The position numbers and the translations under genes were made by a program. Positions 53,465 through 62,502 of a DNA stretch of 64,000 nt are shown here, one piece after another. Positions within the stretch are counted from its first letter, which is position 1; each line of letters starts with the position of its first letter. The stretch spans positions 3,609,001 to 3,673,000 of the forward strand of contig NZ_CP059732.1 of assembly GCF_014117325.1 (NCBI RefSeq). Reading direction: 5' to 3'. The notes under the pieces were generated by a model that worked only from the letters and a program-made list of their open reading frames with translations, did no database searches and was not told where the DNA came from. Origin of the DNA: Spirosoma foliorum (lineage in GTDB: Bacteria; Bacteroidota; Bacteroidia; Cytophagales; Spirosomataceae).

Positions 53465-56209
53465 ATGCCTTCCTACAAATATTTCTCCTTCACACTCTTC
53501 TTATTCGTTATCTCTTTTCAGCCATCAACGGCACAGACAAATAAGAACGTCACCATCGTCGTCCCGGCATCCACCCATGTGCGGATTACTTTTGGCGCTG
53601 AGAAGCTGAAACAGGCGTTAACAAAAGCTGGCTATCAGGCGACGATAACTCAGGGAACGAAAGCAAGCGGTAATCAACAGATTGTGATTGGGTTATGGTC
53701 AGACAATGCCATCAAGCAAGTTGCTTCTAATTATGCGCTTACAGCATCCAGGGATACAAGTAAAGAAGGCTTCACGATTCAGAAAGATGCTCAAAAACCA
53801 CTGCTCATAGCCGGAACTGACCCATCCGGCACATTGTACGGTTGTCTGGAGCTGGCATCGCAGATAACCGAAACCGGCAAACTTCCCGGAAAAATCAGCC
53901 TGACCGATAAGCCCGAAATGGTGCTTCGTGGTACCTGTGTGGGTGTTCAGAAGCCTACCTATCTACCCGGTCGGGATGTGTATGAATATCCTTATACGCC
54001 CGAAACGTTTCCCTGGCTGTACGACAAGGCGCTGTGGATTCGCTACCTGGATATGATGGTCGAGAATCGCTATAACTCATTGTATTTGTGGAACGGACAT
54101 CCATTTGCCTCGCTGGTTCGGTTGAAAGATTATCCATATGCGGTGGAAGTCGATGAGGCTACCTTTAAAAAGAATGAGGAGATGTTCAGTTTCTTGACCG
54201 AAGAGGCCGATAAACGGGGTATTTGGGTGATTCAAATGTTTTATAACATCATCGTTTCAAAACCTTTCGCGGAACATCACCACATTAAAACCCAGGACCG
54301 CAACCGGCCAATTATCCCGCTCATTGCCGATTATACCCGAAAATCAATTGCGGCCTTTGTTGAAAAATACCCTAATGTTGGGTTGCTCATTGCGCTGGGT
54401 GAAGCCATGGAAGGCGTTGGGCAGGACGATGTGGACTGGTTTACCAAAACCATTATTCCGGGCGTAAAAGATGGATTGAAAGCCCTCCGCAAAACGACCG
54501 AACCCCCCATTGTACTCCGTGCCCATGATACCGATGCACCTCGCGTCATGAAAGCTGCTTTGCCCTTGTATAAGAACCTATACACCGAAGCCAAGTTCAA
54601 TGGTGAAGCCCTGACCACCTATACACCACGGGGTAAATGGGCCGAGTTGCACCGTACACTCAGTAACATTGGTACGGTTCAAATTGAAAATGTGCACATT
54701 CTGGCTAACCTGGAGCCGTTCCGCTACGGTTCTGCCGATTTTATTCAGAAGTCGGTGCAGGCGATGCACAGTGTGTATGGTGCCAACGGATTGCATCTTT
54801 ACCCGCAAGCTTCGTACTGGGATTGGCCCTACACCGCCGACAAAACGTCCCCTCGCCTACTCCAACTCGACCGTGACTGGATTTGGTACAAAACCTGGGG
54901 CCGATACGCCTGGAAATCAGGCCGAAGTCGCCCTGAGGAGGTTAACTTCTGGGGCAATCAATTAGCCGAGAAATATGGCTTACCACTCGATAAAGGGAAA
55001 GATGTTCTGGAAGCCTACGAGCAAACGGGAGAGATTTCTCCGAAGCTATTACGTCGATACGGCATTACCGATGGCAATCGCCAAACCCTGACCTTAGGCA
55101 TGTTAATGACCCAACTCATAAATCCCTTCCGCTACGGTCTGCTAACCTTGCTGTACGAATCCGAAGCTCCTGAAGGCGAGATGATTATCGACTACGCCGA
55201 GAAGGACTGGAAACATGAAAAACACATTGGCGAAACCCCTGTTCAGATAGCCGATGAAGTCGTAGAGCACGGTAAAAAAGCCATCCTGGCGATTGACAAA
55301 GCAGCTGGTACCGTCCCCAAAAACAAGGCGGAATTTGCCCGCTTTCGAAACGATGTTTATTGCCAGGATGCCATGGCGAATTTCTACGCCCAAAAAGCTC
55401 GGGCTGCATTGGCGGTTCTGCGGTACAAATATTCCAATGACGTTCGTGATCTCGACAAGGCGTTGCCTTTACTGGAAAGCAGCGTCAATCACTACACTGA
55501 CCTTGTGAAATTGACGAAAGATAACTATCTGTATGCCAACAGCATGCAAACAAAACAGCGTAAAATTCCCATGCGGGGTGTCGATGCGACCTATATAACC
55601 TGGGAAGAAATGTTACCGGTTTATCAGAAAGAACTGGATCGTTTCAAACATGTCATTGATTCACTAAAATCAACGACCAACACAGTCGCCAAGCAAGTTG
55701 TACCGCTTAACTCAGCAACCGTTACGCTGGAATCTCCTCAGACTGAAACCTTTTCCATCGAAAAAGGGCAGCGTGTTTTTTCGGATACAGCTGCTGCTAT
55801 TAGTGATTTTGCGCCAGAACTAAAGAACGTAAAAGGGCTGAAATTAGCCAAAGCGAAACAGCAAACGGAGCGCACCAGCCTGACATTCTCGACCACGGAA
55901 CCGGTTAAGTTGTTGATCGGCTTTTTCAACGAAAAGAACCCCAAATACCTGCCAACGCCCGAGCTCGAAACGGATGCAAGTGCTAACGATTACGGGCAGT
56001 CGGAGATAAAGATTTCAAACGCAATTCTAGTAGCTGGGTTACCACCCGTAAACATTCACGCCTATTCATTCAAAGCCGGTAAGCACACGCTGAATCTGGG
56101 TAAAGGCGCTTGTTTATTGATAGGCTTTATAAATGGCAATCAAGAGATTACGCCCTTTGACGCTGGTCTTGCTGGGAATAAAAAGAATATCGATTGGCTG
56201 TTTGAGTAA
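53465..56209 (+). CDS. Alpha-glucuronidase-like glycosyl hydrolase
   Basis: A 914-residue secreted protein (signal FTLFLFVISFQPSTAQ). Residues 27-150 are a GH67-N-like domain (AEKLKQALTKAGYQATITQ, IAGTDPSGTLYGCLELASQI) and residues 160-500 a likely TIM-barrel (YLDMMVENRYNSLYLWNGHP, EEADKRGIWVIQMFYNI, LLIALGEAMEGVGQDDVDWF). This is the alpha-glucuronidase-family superclass; alpha-D-galacturonidase is another possibility. Catalytic acids cannot be assigned securely. It follows the GH127 gene and may share its transcript. Confidence 0.7.
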   Translation: MPSYKYFSFTLFLFVISFQPSTAQTNKNVTIVVPASTHVRITFGAEKLKQALTKAGYQATITQGTKASGNQQIVIGLWSDNAIKQVASNYALTASRDTSKEGFTIQKDAQKPLLIAGTDPSGTLYGCLELASQITETGKLPGKISLTDKPEMVLRGTCVGVQKPTYLPGRDVYEYPYTPETFPWLYDKALWIRYLDMMVENRYNSLYLWNGHPFASLVRLKDYPYAVEVDEATFKKNEEMFSFLTEEADKRGIWVIQMFYNIIVSKPFAEHHHIKTQDRNRPIIPLIADYTRKSIAAFVEKYPNVGLLIALGEAMEGVGQDDVDWFTKTIIPGVKDGLKALRKTTEPPIVLRAHDTDAPRVMKAALPLYKNLYTEAKFNGEALTTYTPRGKWAELHRTLSNIGTVQIENVHILANLEPFRYGSADFIQKSVQAMHSVYGANGLHLYPQASYWDWPYTADKTSPRLLQLDRDWIWYKTWGRYAWKSGRSRPEEVNFWGNQLAEKYGLPLDKGKDVLEAYEQTGEISPKLLRRYGITDGNRQTLTLGMLMTQLINPFRYGLLTLLYESEAPEGEMIIDYAEKDWKHEKHIGETPVQIADEVVEHGKKAILAIDKAAGTVPKNKAEFARFRNDVYCQDAMANFYAQKARAALAVLRYKYSNDVRDLDKALPLLESSVNHYTDLVKLTKDNYLYANSMQTKQRKIPMRGVDATYITWEEMLPVYQKELDRFKHVIDSLKSTTNTVAKQVVPLNSATVTLESPQTETFSIEKGQRVFSDTAAAISDFAPELKNVKGLKLAKAKQQTERTSLTFSTTEPVKLLIGFFNEKNPKYLPTPELETDASANDYGQSEIKISNAILVAGLPPVNIHAYSFKAGKHTLNLGKGACLLIGFINGNQEITPFDAGLAGNKKNIDWLFE

Positions 56210-56230
56210 GGCAGTCGATATTCTTTTTAT

Positions 56231-56345
56231 TGTGGCGTCAGATGCTTACATCTGACGCTGTGAGGTTTCTCAAAACCTCGTTTTATACATACTAGTTCGG
56301 TTTTAAGAAACCTCACAACGTCGGTTATTAGTAATCGACGCCACA
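56231..56345. repeat. Multi-hairpin palindrome with GAGGTTTCT core (family H)
   Basis: Outer TGTGGCGTC (56231) pairs with GACGCCACA (to 56345), and TGAGGTTTCT with AGAAACCTCA. The words between differ in the two arms, yet each is itself a small hairpin (CGTCAGATG/CATCTGACG on the left). Confidence 0.8.
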
Positions 56346-56449
56346 TCAAAACGCTTTATGAAAAGCCCTGTTTGAGCTGGTACCTTTAGATGCATGTTAC
56401 GTTTTGGTCATTACCTTGCATCTTATTTGCAATAGGGTAAATCCAACGT

Positions 56450-57145
56450 ATGACGACTGGCCAAAACGCGCATTTGCTACTGGTTGAAGATGAACCCAAG
56501 GTAGCAACGTTCATAAAAAAAGGGCTTCAAACGCAAGCTTACACGGTAGAAGTGGCCTTGACGGGCGAGGAAGGCAAAAAACTCTTCGATTCAACGGCCT
56601 TCGATCTGGTTATTCTGGATGTCAATCTGCCCGATATCAGTGGTCTTGACCTGGCCGAATATATCCGTGGGAAGAAAGCGCAGTTGCCCATTCTTATGTT
56701 AACAGCGCTGGACACTACGGCCGATAAGCTGCTGGGCTTCGATGCGGGTGCTGATGACTACCTGGCCAAACCATTTGATTTCTTGGAACTATTGGCTCGA
56801 CTCAAAGCCCTCCTTCGCCGGTCGACTCCGGCCGAAGAAGTTGGTCGAATTCTACGCGTATCCGATCTGGAGCTTGATTTACACGAACGGGTAGCCCGAC
56901 GAAGAGGGCAAACGATTGAACTGACTGCCCGCGAATTTGCGCTGTTGGAATACCTGATGCGCAATGCCGGACGAGTGGTGTCGCGGGTAGATATAGCCGA
57001 GCAGGTTTGGGATATCGGTTTTGATACGGGCACAAATGTGATTGACGTTTATGTGAGTTACCTGCGTGCCAAAATCGACAAAGATTCGCCCGTTAAACTG
57101 ATTCACACCCTGATTGGCATGGGGTATGTGCTGAAAGAAAAATGA
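56450..57145 (+). CDS. OmpR-family response regulator
   Basis: A 231-residue regulator. The receiver domain has acidic EDEPK, phospho-acceptor Asp in FDLVILDVNLPDISGLDLAE and Lys in DYLAKPFDFLELLARL. The C-terminal winged helix has RRRGQTIELTAREFALLEYL and DVYVSYLRAKIDKDSP. It overlaps the kinase gene by 4 bases (ATGA). A likely binding array lies at 58579-58622. Confidence 0.94.
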   Translation: MTTGQNAHLLLVEDEPKVATFIKKGLQTQAYTVEVALTGEEGKKLFDSTAFDLVILDVNLPDISGLDLAEYIRGKKAQLPILMLTALDTTADKLLGFDAGADDYLAKPFDFLELLARLKALLRRSTPAEEVGRILRVSDLELDLHERVARRRGQTIELTAREFALLEYLMRNAGRVVSRVDIAEQVWDIGFDTGTNVIDVYVSYLRAKIDKDSPVKLIHTLIGMGYVLKEK

Positions 57146-58503
57146 GCCTCCGCAATCGACTGACTCTTCTGTTCACCGCCAGTGTCTCGGTCTTGCTGGC
57201 CTTTTTCTGCCTGCTACTGTTTCTGGTGGCCCGACAATACGTATCGAACGAATTCCAGACTCGCTTACGGTCCGAAGCGTTGACGGCAGGGCATTTATTA
57301 GTTGGTCGCGAGCCGGTTGGCCCTACGTTATTCAAACTGATCGACAAAAATCAGTTAACGGTTTTGCCACAGGAAGAGATCATTATTTACAATCATCAAA
57401 ATCAATTAATCTACGAAAGTGGTACTGATTACCTAACTATTACCCCCGGAATATTAAAGCGAGTTCGGCAAGTACGAACGCTCCACTGGCGCGATAAAGA
57501 ACGGGATGTGGTAGGCATTTTTTTTACCGAGAATCAAACTCCTTCGGTCATTTTTGCCTCAGCCATCGACATCTTTGGTGGGCGTACCATTCAGAGTCTG
57601 GCGTATATTCTGACCATTGGCTGGTTTCTGATGACGGCCCTGATGGTGATCGTCGGACGATTTTATGCGGGCCGCACCCTGCAGCCCATCTCTCAGATTA
57701 ACAGACGGATAGACGAGATTACGGCCTCAAATCTATCGCTACGCTTATCCGAAGGCGCCAGTGGTGACGAACTCGCTCAACTGGCCCGACGATTCAACCG
57801 GATGCTTACCCGGCTTGAAGAAGCTTTTAGCCTACAACGATCGTTTGTATCGCATGCCTCACACGAGTTACGCACCCCGCTAACAGCCATTACGGGCCAG
57901 TTAGAGGTTTCGCTGTTGGCCGATGATGAACCCGATGAACTTCGGGCAACTTTACACTCGGTGCTGGACGATGTACGGGGATTAAATCGAATGGTCAATG
58001 GATTGCTGGCACTAGCCAAAGCGAACATGGACGAATCGTCGGTGCCAATGGGCCTTGTTCAACTGGATGTTCTGCTGGACAAAATTCGACTTGATTTTCA
58101 GCGACTTCAACCAAACTACACGATTCATACCCATCTGATACCACCCGATGCACCCGGCAGTCTGTGGCAATTAATCGGTAGTGAACCTCTGCTACAAACG
58201 GCCATTTTTAATCTGATCGATAATGGTGGCAAGTTTTCACCAGACCATACTGTATCCGTTACCTTATCGGCCACTAGTAGCTCGATTCAGCTGAGTGTTC
58301 ATAATGATGGCTCGCTCATTCCAACTGATCAGTTAGCCGTCATCTTTGTCCCTTTCCAGCGAGGCCGAAATGCCAGCGGACGACCAGGTTACGGTATCGG
58401 CCTACCCCTCGCCGAACGAATTATTCAACTACACCAGGGTACTATTCAGGTCGAATCCTCAGTCGATGCGGGGACTACGTTTATAGTCACGCTGCCTCAT
58501 TAA
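57142..58503 (+). CDS. Sensor histidine kinase
   Basis: A 453-residue membrane kinase: first helix LTLLFTASVSVLLAFFCLLL, periplasmic sensor of about 130 residues, second helix LAYILTIGWFLMTALMVIVG, HAMP (RTLQPISQINRRIDEITASN), H-box SFVSHASHELRTPLTAITGQ, N-box NLIDNGGKFSP, and G-box GRPGYGIGLPLAERIIQLHQ. Pairs with the OmpR-type regulator encoded upstream. The domain order resembles CusS-like kinases but the signal is unknown. Confidence 0.93.
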   Translation: MSLRNRLTLLFTASVSVLLAFFCLLLFLVARQYVSNEFQTRLRSEALTAGHLLVGREPVGPTLFKLIDKNQLTVLPQEEIIIYNHQNQLIYESGTDYLTITPGILKRVRQVRTLHWRDKERDVVGIFFTENQTPSVIFASAIDIFGGRTIQSLAYILTIGWFLMTALMVIVGRFYAGRTLQPISQINRRIDEITASNLSLRLSEGASGDELAQLARRFNRMLTRLEEAFSLQRSFVSHASHELRTPLTAITGQLEVSLLADDEPDELRATLHSVLDDVRGLNRMVNGLLALAKANMDESSVPMGLVQLDVLLDKIRLDFQRLQPNYTIHTHLIPPDAPGSLWQLIGSEPLLQTAIFNLIDNGGKFSPDHTVSVTLSATSSSIQLSVHNDGSLIPTDQLAVIFVPFQRGRNASGRPGYGIGLPLAERIIQLHQGTIQVESSVDAGTTFIVTLPH

Positions 58504-58509
58504 CTTCCC

Positions 58510-58560
58510 CTTCACCCCCGGCCCCTCTCCTGCTTTTCAGGAGAGGGGCCGGGGTTGAAG
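58510..58560. repeat. CCCCTCTCCTG palindrome (family G)
   Basis: Arms CTTCACCCCCGGCCCCTCTC to 58532 and complement from 58538, separated by five bases. Almost perfect. It sits 7 bases after the kinase stop and could end transcription, but no T-run follows. Confidence 0.85.
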
Positions 58561-58578
58561 TAAACTACGATAGCATTT

Positions 58579-58622
58579 CTAATGCCGTTCTAATGCGGCT
58601 CTAACACGAGCCTAACGCTGGG
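58579..58622 (+). promoter_or_regulatory. Four direct repeats at 11-bp spacing, probable response-regulator site
   Basis: CTAA begins at 58579, 58590, 58601 and 58612, exactly 11 bases apart; following bases are TGC, TGC, CAC and CGC. OmpR/PhoB regulators bind tandem direct repeats with this spacing. ACCTTTG at 58628-58634 may be the core promoter. The array lies 86 bases before the small secreted gene and just after the two-component genes. Confidence 0.65.
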
Positions 58623-58707
58623 GTATGACCTTTGTACTGTCATTCAGTTGGAACCCGTTTTCCGGTTCTCTTCAGGATTGACAACTACTTAAACAACAAA
58701 AGAAGCC

Positions 58708-59109
58708 ATGAAAACTTACTTGTTTATACTCGCCTTAAGTGGTCTTTCGATCCTAACGGCTTCGGCCCAGGACGATTCCAAATTACGGAACGACGTTACC
58801 TATTCGGCCAATAATTATAAACACCCTAACAAAGCGGCTACCGCTCGGAAGTGGGAATCGAAACAAGGAATTGAGGTTAACGCGCCTGGTCTTGCCCGCG
58901 GGCCAATGACTAGCTATAAGCAGCCCGTGCCGAACGCTATCCCGGCTGGCGGTGTGGTGACTACCCATACGCCAGACATGGATGTGGCCAAACATAATTA
59001 CAAGCACAATTACAAAATTCAGCGGGTTAGTCTGTCCAATCCAGGCGATAAGTCTGCTTCGGAAGTAGCGAACAAACCACAGTCTCAAGCCACTACCGAA
59101 GGCAATTAA
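58708..59109 (+). CDS. Small secreted protein, probable two-component target
   Basis: A 133-residue protein with a clear signal peptide (MKTYLFILALSGLSILTASA). The mature part is basic and low in structure, with NYKHPNKAATARKWESKQGI and a repeated HNYKHNYK. No family recognised. It lies downstream of the two-component system and of the four 11-bp repeats, which makes it the likely regulated gene. Confidence 0.7.
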   Translation: MKTYLFILALSGLSILTASAQDDSKLRNDVTYSANNYKHPNKAATARKWESKQGIEVNAPGLARGPMTSYKQPVPNAIPAGGVVTTHTPDMDVAKHNYKHNYKIQRVSLSNPGDKSASEVANKPQSQATTEGN

Positions 59110-59172
59110 GAAGCTGTCCATTGCGATTAAACATTCGTTATGAAGCTTTTCTTTTCAATCTAACTTATTCTC

Positions 59173-59345
59173 AACGACATGAGCATGTTGAGCGTACTCA
59201 AGCTCGAAGTTCAACACGTAATCGTATGTGGTCAGTATGGTTGTGGCGGGGTAGCAGCCGTTATGGTCAGCAACAGGTTGGCCTGATCGACAACTGGCTA
59301 CGTTATATCAAAGATGTGTATTGGCTAGAACCCGTGTACGCCTAA
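59173..59345 (+). pseudogene. Fragment of a beta-carbonic anhydrase gene
   Basis: One frame from 59173 reads NDMSMLSVLKLEVQHVIVCG then QYGCGGVAAVM, and after a shift the next frame reads GLIDNWLRYIKDVYWL to the stop at 59343. This is the zinc-site region of beta-carbonic anhydrases, CGHYGCGG in working enzymes. The zinc His is replaced by Gln, the frame is broken, and both ends of the gene are missing. It is a decayed remnant. Confidence 0.75.
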
Positions 59346-59388
59346 AAGCGGCCTGCCAATTAGTTCTTCAATAGCGTGCGATTACCCG

Positions 59389-59427
59389 GCAGGGCTGCCA
59401 GTTTATTGGCCAGCCCTGCTTCTATTA
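59389..59427 (+). terminator. Possible terminator
   Basis: GCAGGGCTG at 59389-59397 pairs with CAGCCCTGC at 59411-59419, followed by TTCTATT. It lies between the carbonic anhydrase remnant and the TerB-like gene. The T-run is weak. Confidence 0.4.
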
Positions 59428-59459
59428 CCTAAAACTTATCCTTTAACTACTCAACAACC

Positions 59460-59813
59460 ATGTATTCTCCCGATTTATCGATGAGTCTGGGCAGTATTGT
59501 TTATGCCTTATCCAAACTAGATGGTCGCCTTCATAAACAGGAACAGTGGGCCGTTAAAGCGCTTCTGGCGCAGGGGCCTTATGGCGATTTAGCTCTTTCA
59601 GCTTTCTTTCTGCGGGAAAACACGGGCGAACCTGGACACGATGCCTATGCATTTGGCATGCGTCGGTTAGTGGCGAAGCGGCTCGAGCTTACAGAACACA
59701 TCAAGAAACGATTCGTTCGTATTCTCCTGCGGGTTGCCGGAGCACACAACGGTATCTCGCCGGAGGAACGATTGTTTATTCGGCAATTTTGGCGAGACAT
59801 CCGGGCGCTCTAA
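59460..59813 (+). CDS. TerB-like helical protein
   Basis: A 117-residue all-helical protein: LGSIVYALSKLDGRLHKQEQ, KRLELTEHIKKRFVRILLRV and AGAHNGISPEERLFIRQFWR. The DGRxxxxE and NGxSxEE helices match the metal-binding pairs of TerB/DUF533-like folds. Role unknown. It converges on the receptor gene with 4 bases between. Confidence 0.65.
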   Translation: MYSPDLSMSLGSIVYALSKLDGRLHKQEQWAVKALLAQGPYGDLALSAFFLRENTGEPGHDAYAFGMRRLVAKRLELTEHIKKRFVRILLRVAGAHNGISPEERLFIRQFWRDIRAL

Positions 59814-59817
59814 CGCC

Positions 59818-62262
59818 TTAGTCTACCCTACCCTTTTCTGAATCGGCGGCATTGTCGGCATGTCTTCGTTTTCGCGCAAAGGTCTCTTTACCAAACTGGT
59901 AGGTAAAGGCCAGGCCAATTCTTCGGGTATCGGTTTCGTTGGTATGAAAAGCTGCAGCTTGTTGTAGGCTAACCGTTTGATCGGTTGGTTTCCATGAATG
60001 AAAAATATCCTCTAGTGTAAGCCGAAGACTGCCTTTGTTCTGCAATATTTTCTTTTGCACGGCAGCAGCAAGCCGAAAGCGAGGATTGGTTATAGTTTGC
60101 CCGGAAATGCTTTTACCCGAATAAAAACTGCTCAACTCACCTGCCCATCCTTTGTCGAATTTGAATTGATTGAACAAATCCATTCGTACAGTGTACAAAC
60201 CAGGGGTAAGATTTTCAGAATAGGCCGTACCATTGAGTGCCATCCGTCCGATCAGCCCATTGGCGTTAATAGTCCACCATTTTGTAGGCGACAGCGATAG
60301 ATTGGTGGCAAGACCCAGAATATAACCACTGGCTACGTTGCCGGGACGGATGTAAAAAATATCGCCTACGGCCTGCGTTAACTGAAAAATCACATCCGTA
60401 AATCGACCGTATTGGATCGCAATACCAATGTATTGTTTGTGCTGGTATTTGAGTTCGTACTGATAATTGTACTGGGGCTTAAGGTAGGGATTACCTGTTG
60501 TGAACGAATACTGATCCCGATAAAACAAAAAGGGGTTAAGCGACTGGTAATTAGGCCGATTTATGCGTCGGGTAACGCTGGCAGTCAATGTATTATTTCC
60601 GACACTATCTACTTTATAGCTAAGAAAAGCGGTTGGGAATAAACTTGTATACGTCCTGTTAAACGATGTTTCGGCGACCTCAGGATTCCCTAATTGACGC
60701 CCGGTTATCTGCGTATTTTCGAGCCGGAAGCCACCCTGTGTTGCGAACCGCTTCCACTCTTTTCGGAAGTTGATGTATCCCGCATGGATAATTTCGTGGT
60801 AGGTAAAGTGATTAGACTTTGTATAATCGGGCGTCTGGATAGCGCCCACTACGGCGTAATACTGCGAGTTGTTGTCATTGTCGACCACGCTCGATTTAAT
60901 CCCGGCTTCCAGTTTTGCTTTATTTCGTAGCGGATGCACATAATCGGCTTTGGCCGAGTAAATCGTAATGTCCGACGGCAGACTATACACAAACTGATTG
61001 TTGTTAATGAGCGCCCCATCGGGTTGATTAACAGCGGTTTTTAGTACCTGATCGCCCGTCGAATTATAGGTGATATAATTCAGATCTGCACTCAGTTCCC
61101 GTCCCGTATCCTTGAATTTATGCAGAACATTGGCGTTGGCGCTGGTATTCAGCCACGGGTAATTACCATCGGTAAAGCCCGTTCCAATTGAACTTAATTC
61201 CGAACGTTGACCATAAGTTTTACTGGTATAATCGAGTCTATCCTGCCTGGATCGATTTTGAATCGCCACGAGGAACCCATAAGTCGTATTCGTCGACGCG
61301 GCATAATCCATACCCAATCTGGCCATACCACCGTGGCTAGTGTAGGTATATTGATTCTGCAATTGCACCGACGAGTTTATCGCCCCAGTAGCATCATAAA
61401 ATGTCCGGTCATACACATCCGTTGAGTAATTACCATCTTTGTTATAGCCGACACTTCCGAACAGATTTACCTTCCTGTGATTGTAATTCAGGTTAACCAC
61501 ATCATTACTTCGACTCGTAACGCCCTGACTATAACTGGCCGAGACACTGCCGGTAAAGCCCTGTACCCGATTGCGTTTCAGTCGAATATTAATGATCGAA
61601 CTGCCAGCTGCATCGTATTTGGCGGGCGGGTTGGTCATCAGTTCCAGTTTATCCAAAGAGCCACCCGGCAAGGATTTCAAATAAGCCGCCAAATCCTGCC
61701 CCGACATATACGTGGGCCGACCATCGACCAGGACGAGCACACCCGTTTTTCCGTTCAGGCTGATTTCTCCGTCAGTGCCCACCGTAACGCCGGGTGTTTT
61801 TTCCAGTACTTCCAGGGTATTGCTGCCCGCACTGCCAATCATGGCATCTACATTCACGATGGTTTTGTCAAGCTCCTGCTCAATCATTGGTCGCTTAGCC
61901 ACTACGGTTACTTCTTTCAGCGTTGTTTTTGAAGGACTTACGATAAACACGGGCAAGTCGATAATCGGGTGCTGGTCATCAATGGTTATTATTCCAGTTC
62001 GGTAGTCGTTATTTCCGACGCTTGTCACTTGTAGACGATAGCTGCCATTCGAGAGGTTTTTAAAGGTAAATTTTCCGCTTACGCTGGTCAACTCACCGAG
62101 TAGCTGCGTTGAATCAGTCACGTTAATCAGTCGAATGGTGGCACCTGGTATGGGTTCATTCTGGAGATCCTTCACGAGCCCATTGATGAGTTTGGTCTGC
62201 CCGTGGGCAGATAAGGAAATGGCTACCACAAAACAGAAGATAATTAGCAAAACAGGTCGCAT
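59818..62262 (-). CDS. Outer-membrane beta-barrel receptor with carboxypeptidase-like domain
   Basis: An 814-residue protein with signal peptide (LIIFCFVVAISLSAHGQ), a carboxypeptidase-like regulatory domain (GLVKDLQNEPIPGATIRLIN), a plug (EVTVVAKRPMIEQELDKTIV, VLVDGRPTYMSGQDLAAYLK) and a long barrel with aromatic strand ends to YQFGKET. This is the OMP_b-brl_3 group of TonB-like receptors, whose substrate is unknown. No SusD partner is present. The LytS/LytTR pair stands divergently upstream and may regulate it. Confidence 0.87.
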   Translation of the reverse strand: MRPVLLIIFCFVVAISLSAHGQTKLINGLVKDLQNEPIPGATIRLINVTDSTQLLGELTSVSGKFTFKNLSNGSYRLQVTSVGNNDYRTGIITIDDQHPIIDLPVFIVSPSKTTLKEVTVVAKRPMIEQELDKTIVNVDAMIGSAGSNTLEVLEKTPGVTVGTDGEISLNGKTGVLVLVDGRPTYMSGQDLAAYLKSLPGGSLDKLELMTNPPAKYDAAGSSIINIRLKRNRVQGFTGSVSASYSQGVTSRSNDVVNLNYNHRKVNLFGSVGYNKDGNYSTDVYDRTFYDATGAINSSVQLQNQYTYTSHGGMARLGMDYAASTNTTYGFLVAIQNRSRQDRLDYTSKTYGQRSELSSIGTGFTDGNYPWLNTSANANVLHKFKDTGRELSADLNYITYNSTGDQVLKTAVNQPDGALINNNQFVYSLPSDITIYSAKADYVHPLRNKAKLEAGIKSSVVDNDNNSQYYAVVGAIQTPDYTKSNHFTYHEIIHAGYINFRKEWKRFATQGGFRLENTQITGRQLGNPEVAETSFNRTYTSLFPTAFLSYKVDSVGNNTLTASVTRRINRPNYQSLNPFLFYRDQYSFTTGNPYLKPQYNYQYELKYQHKQYIGIAIQYGRFTDVIFQLTQAVGDIFYIRPGNVASGYILGLATNLSLSPTKWWTINANGLIGRMALNGTAYSENLTPGLYTVRMDLFNQFKFDKGWAGELSSFYSGKSISGQTITNPRFRLAAAVQKKILQNKGSLRLTLEDIFHSWKPTDQTVSLQQAAAFHTNETDTRRIGLAFTYQFGKETFARKRRHADNAADSEKGRVD

Positions 62263-62502
62263 GGTGTATGTTTAAGAGCACGGCTCAATAAGATGATGAG
62301 CAAATATTGGCGGGGTGGAGCGGCTCAGAAACTAATTGTGTCGGACAACAGGATCAGTCTGACAGAATCCATTTTTGGGATGTCGAATTGCTTCGTACGC
62401 GTTTACCGAGATTTCGTCAGCTATTTTTACGTGTCTGTCCTGTACGTTTAGCGGTCTCGATTTGCGTGTTCAGCTTTGTACCTCCCAATTCATCAAGTGA
62501 TC

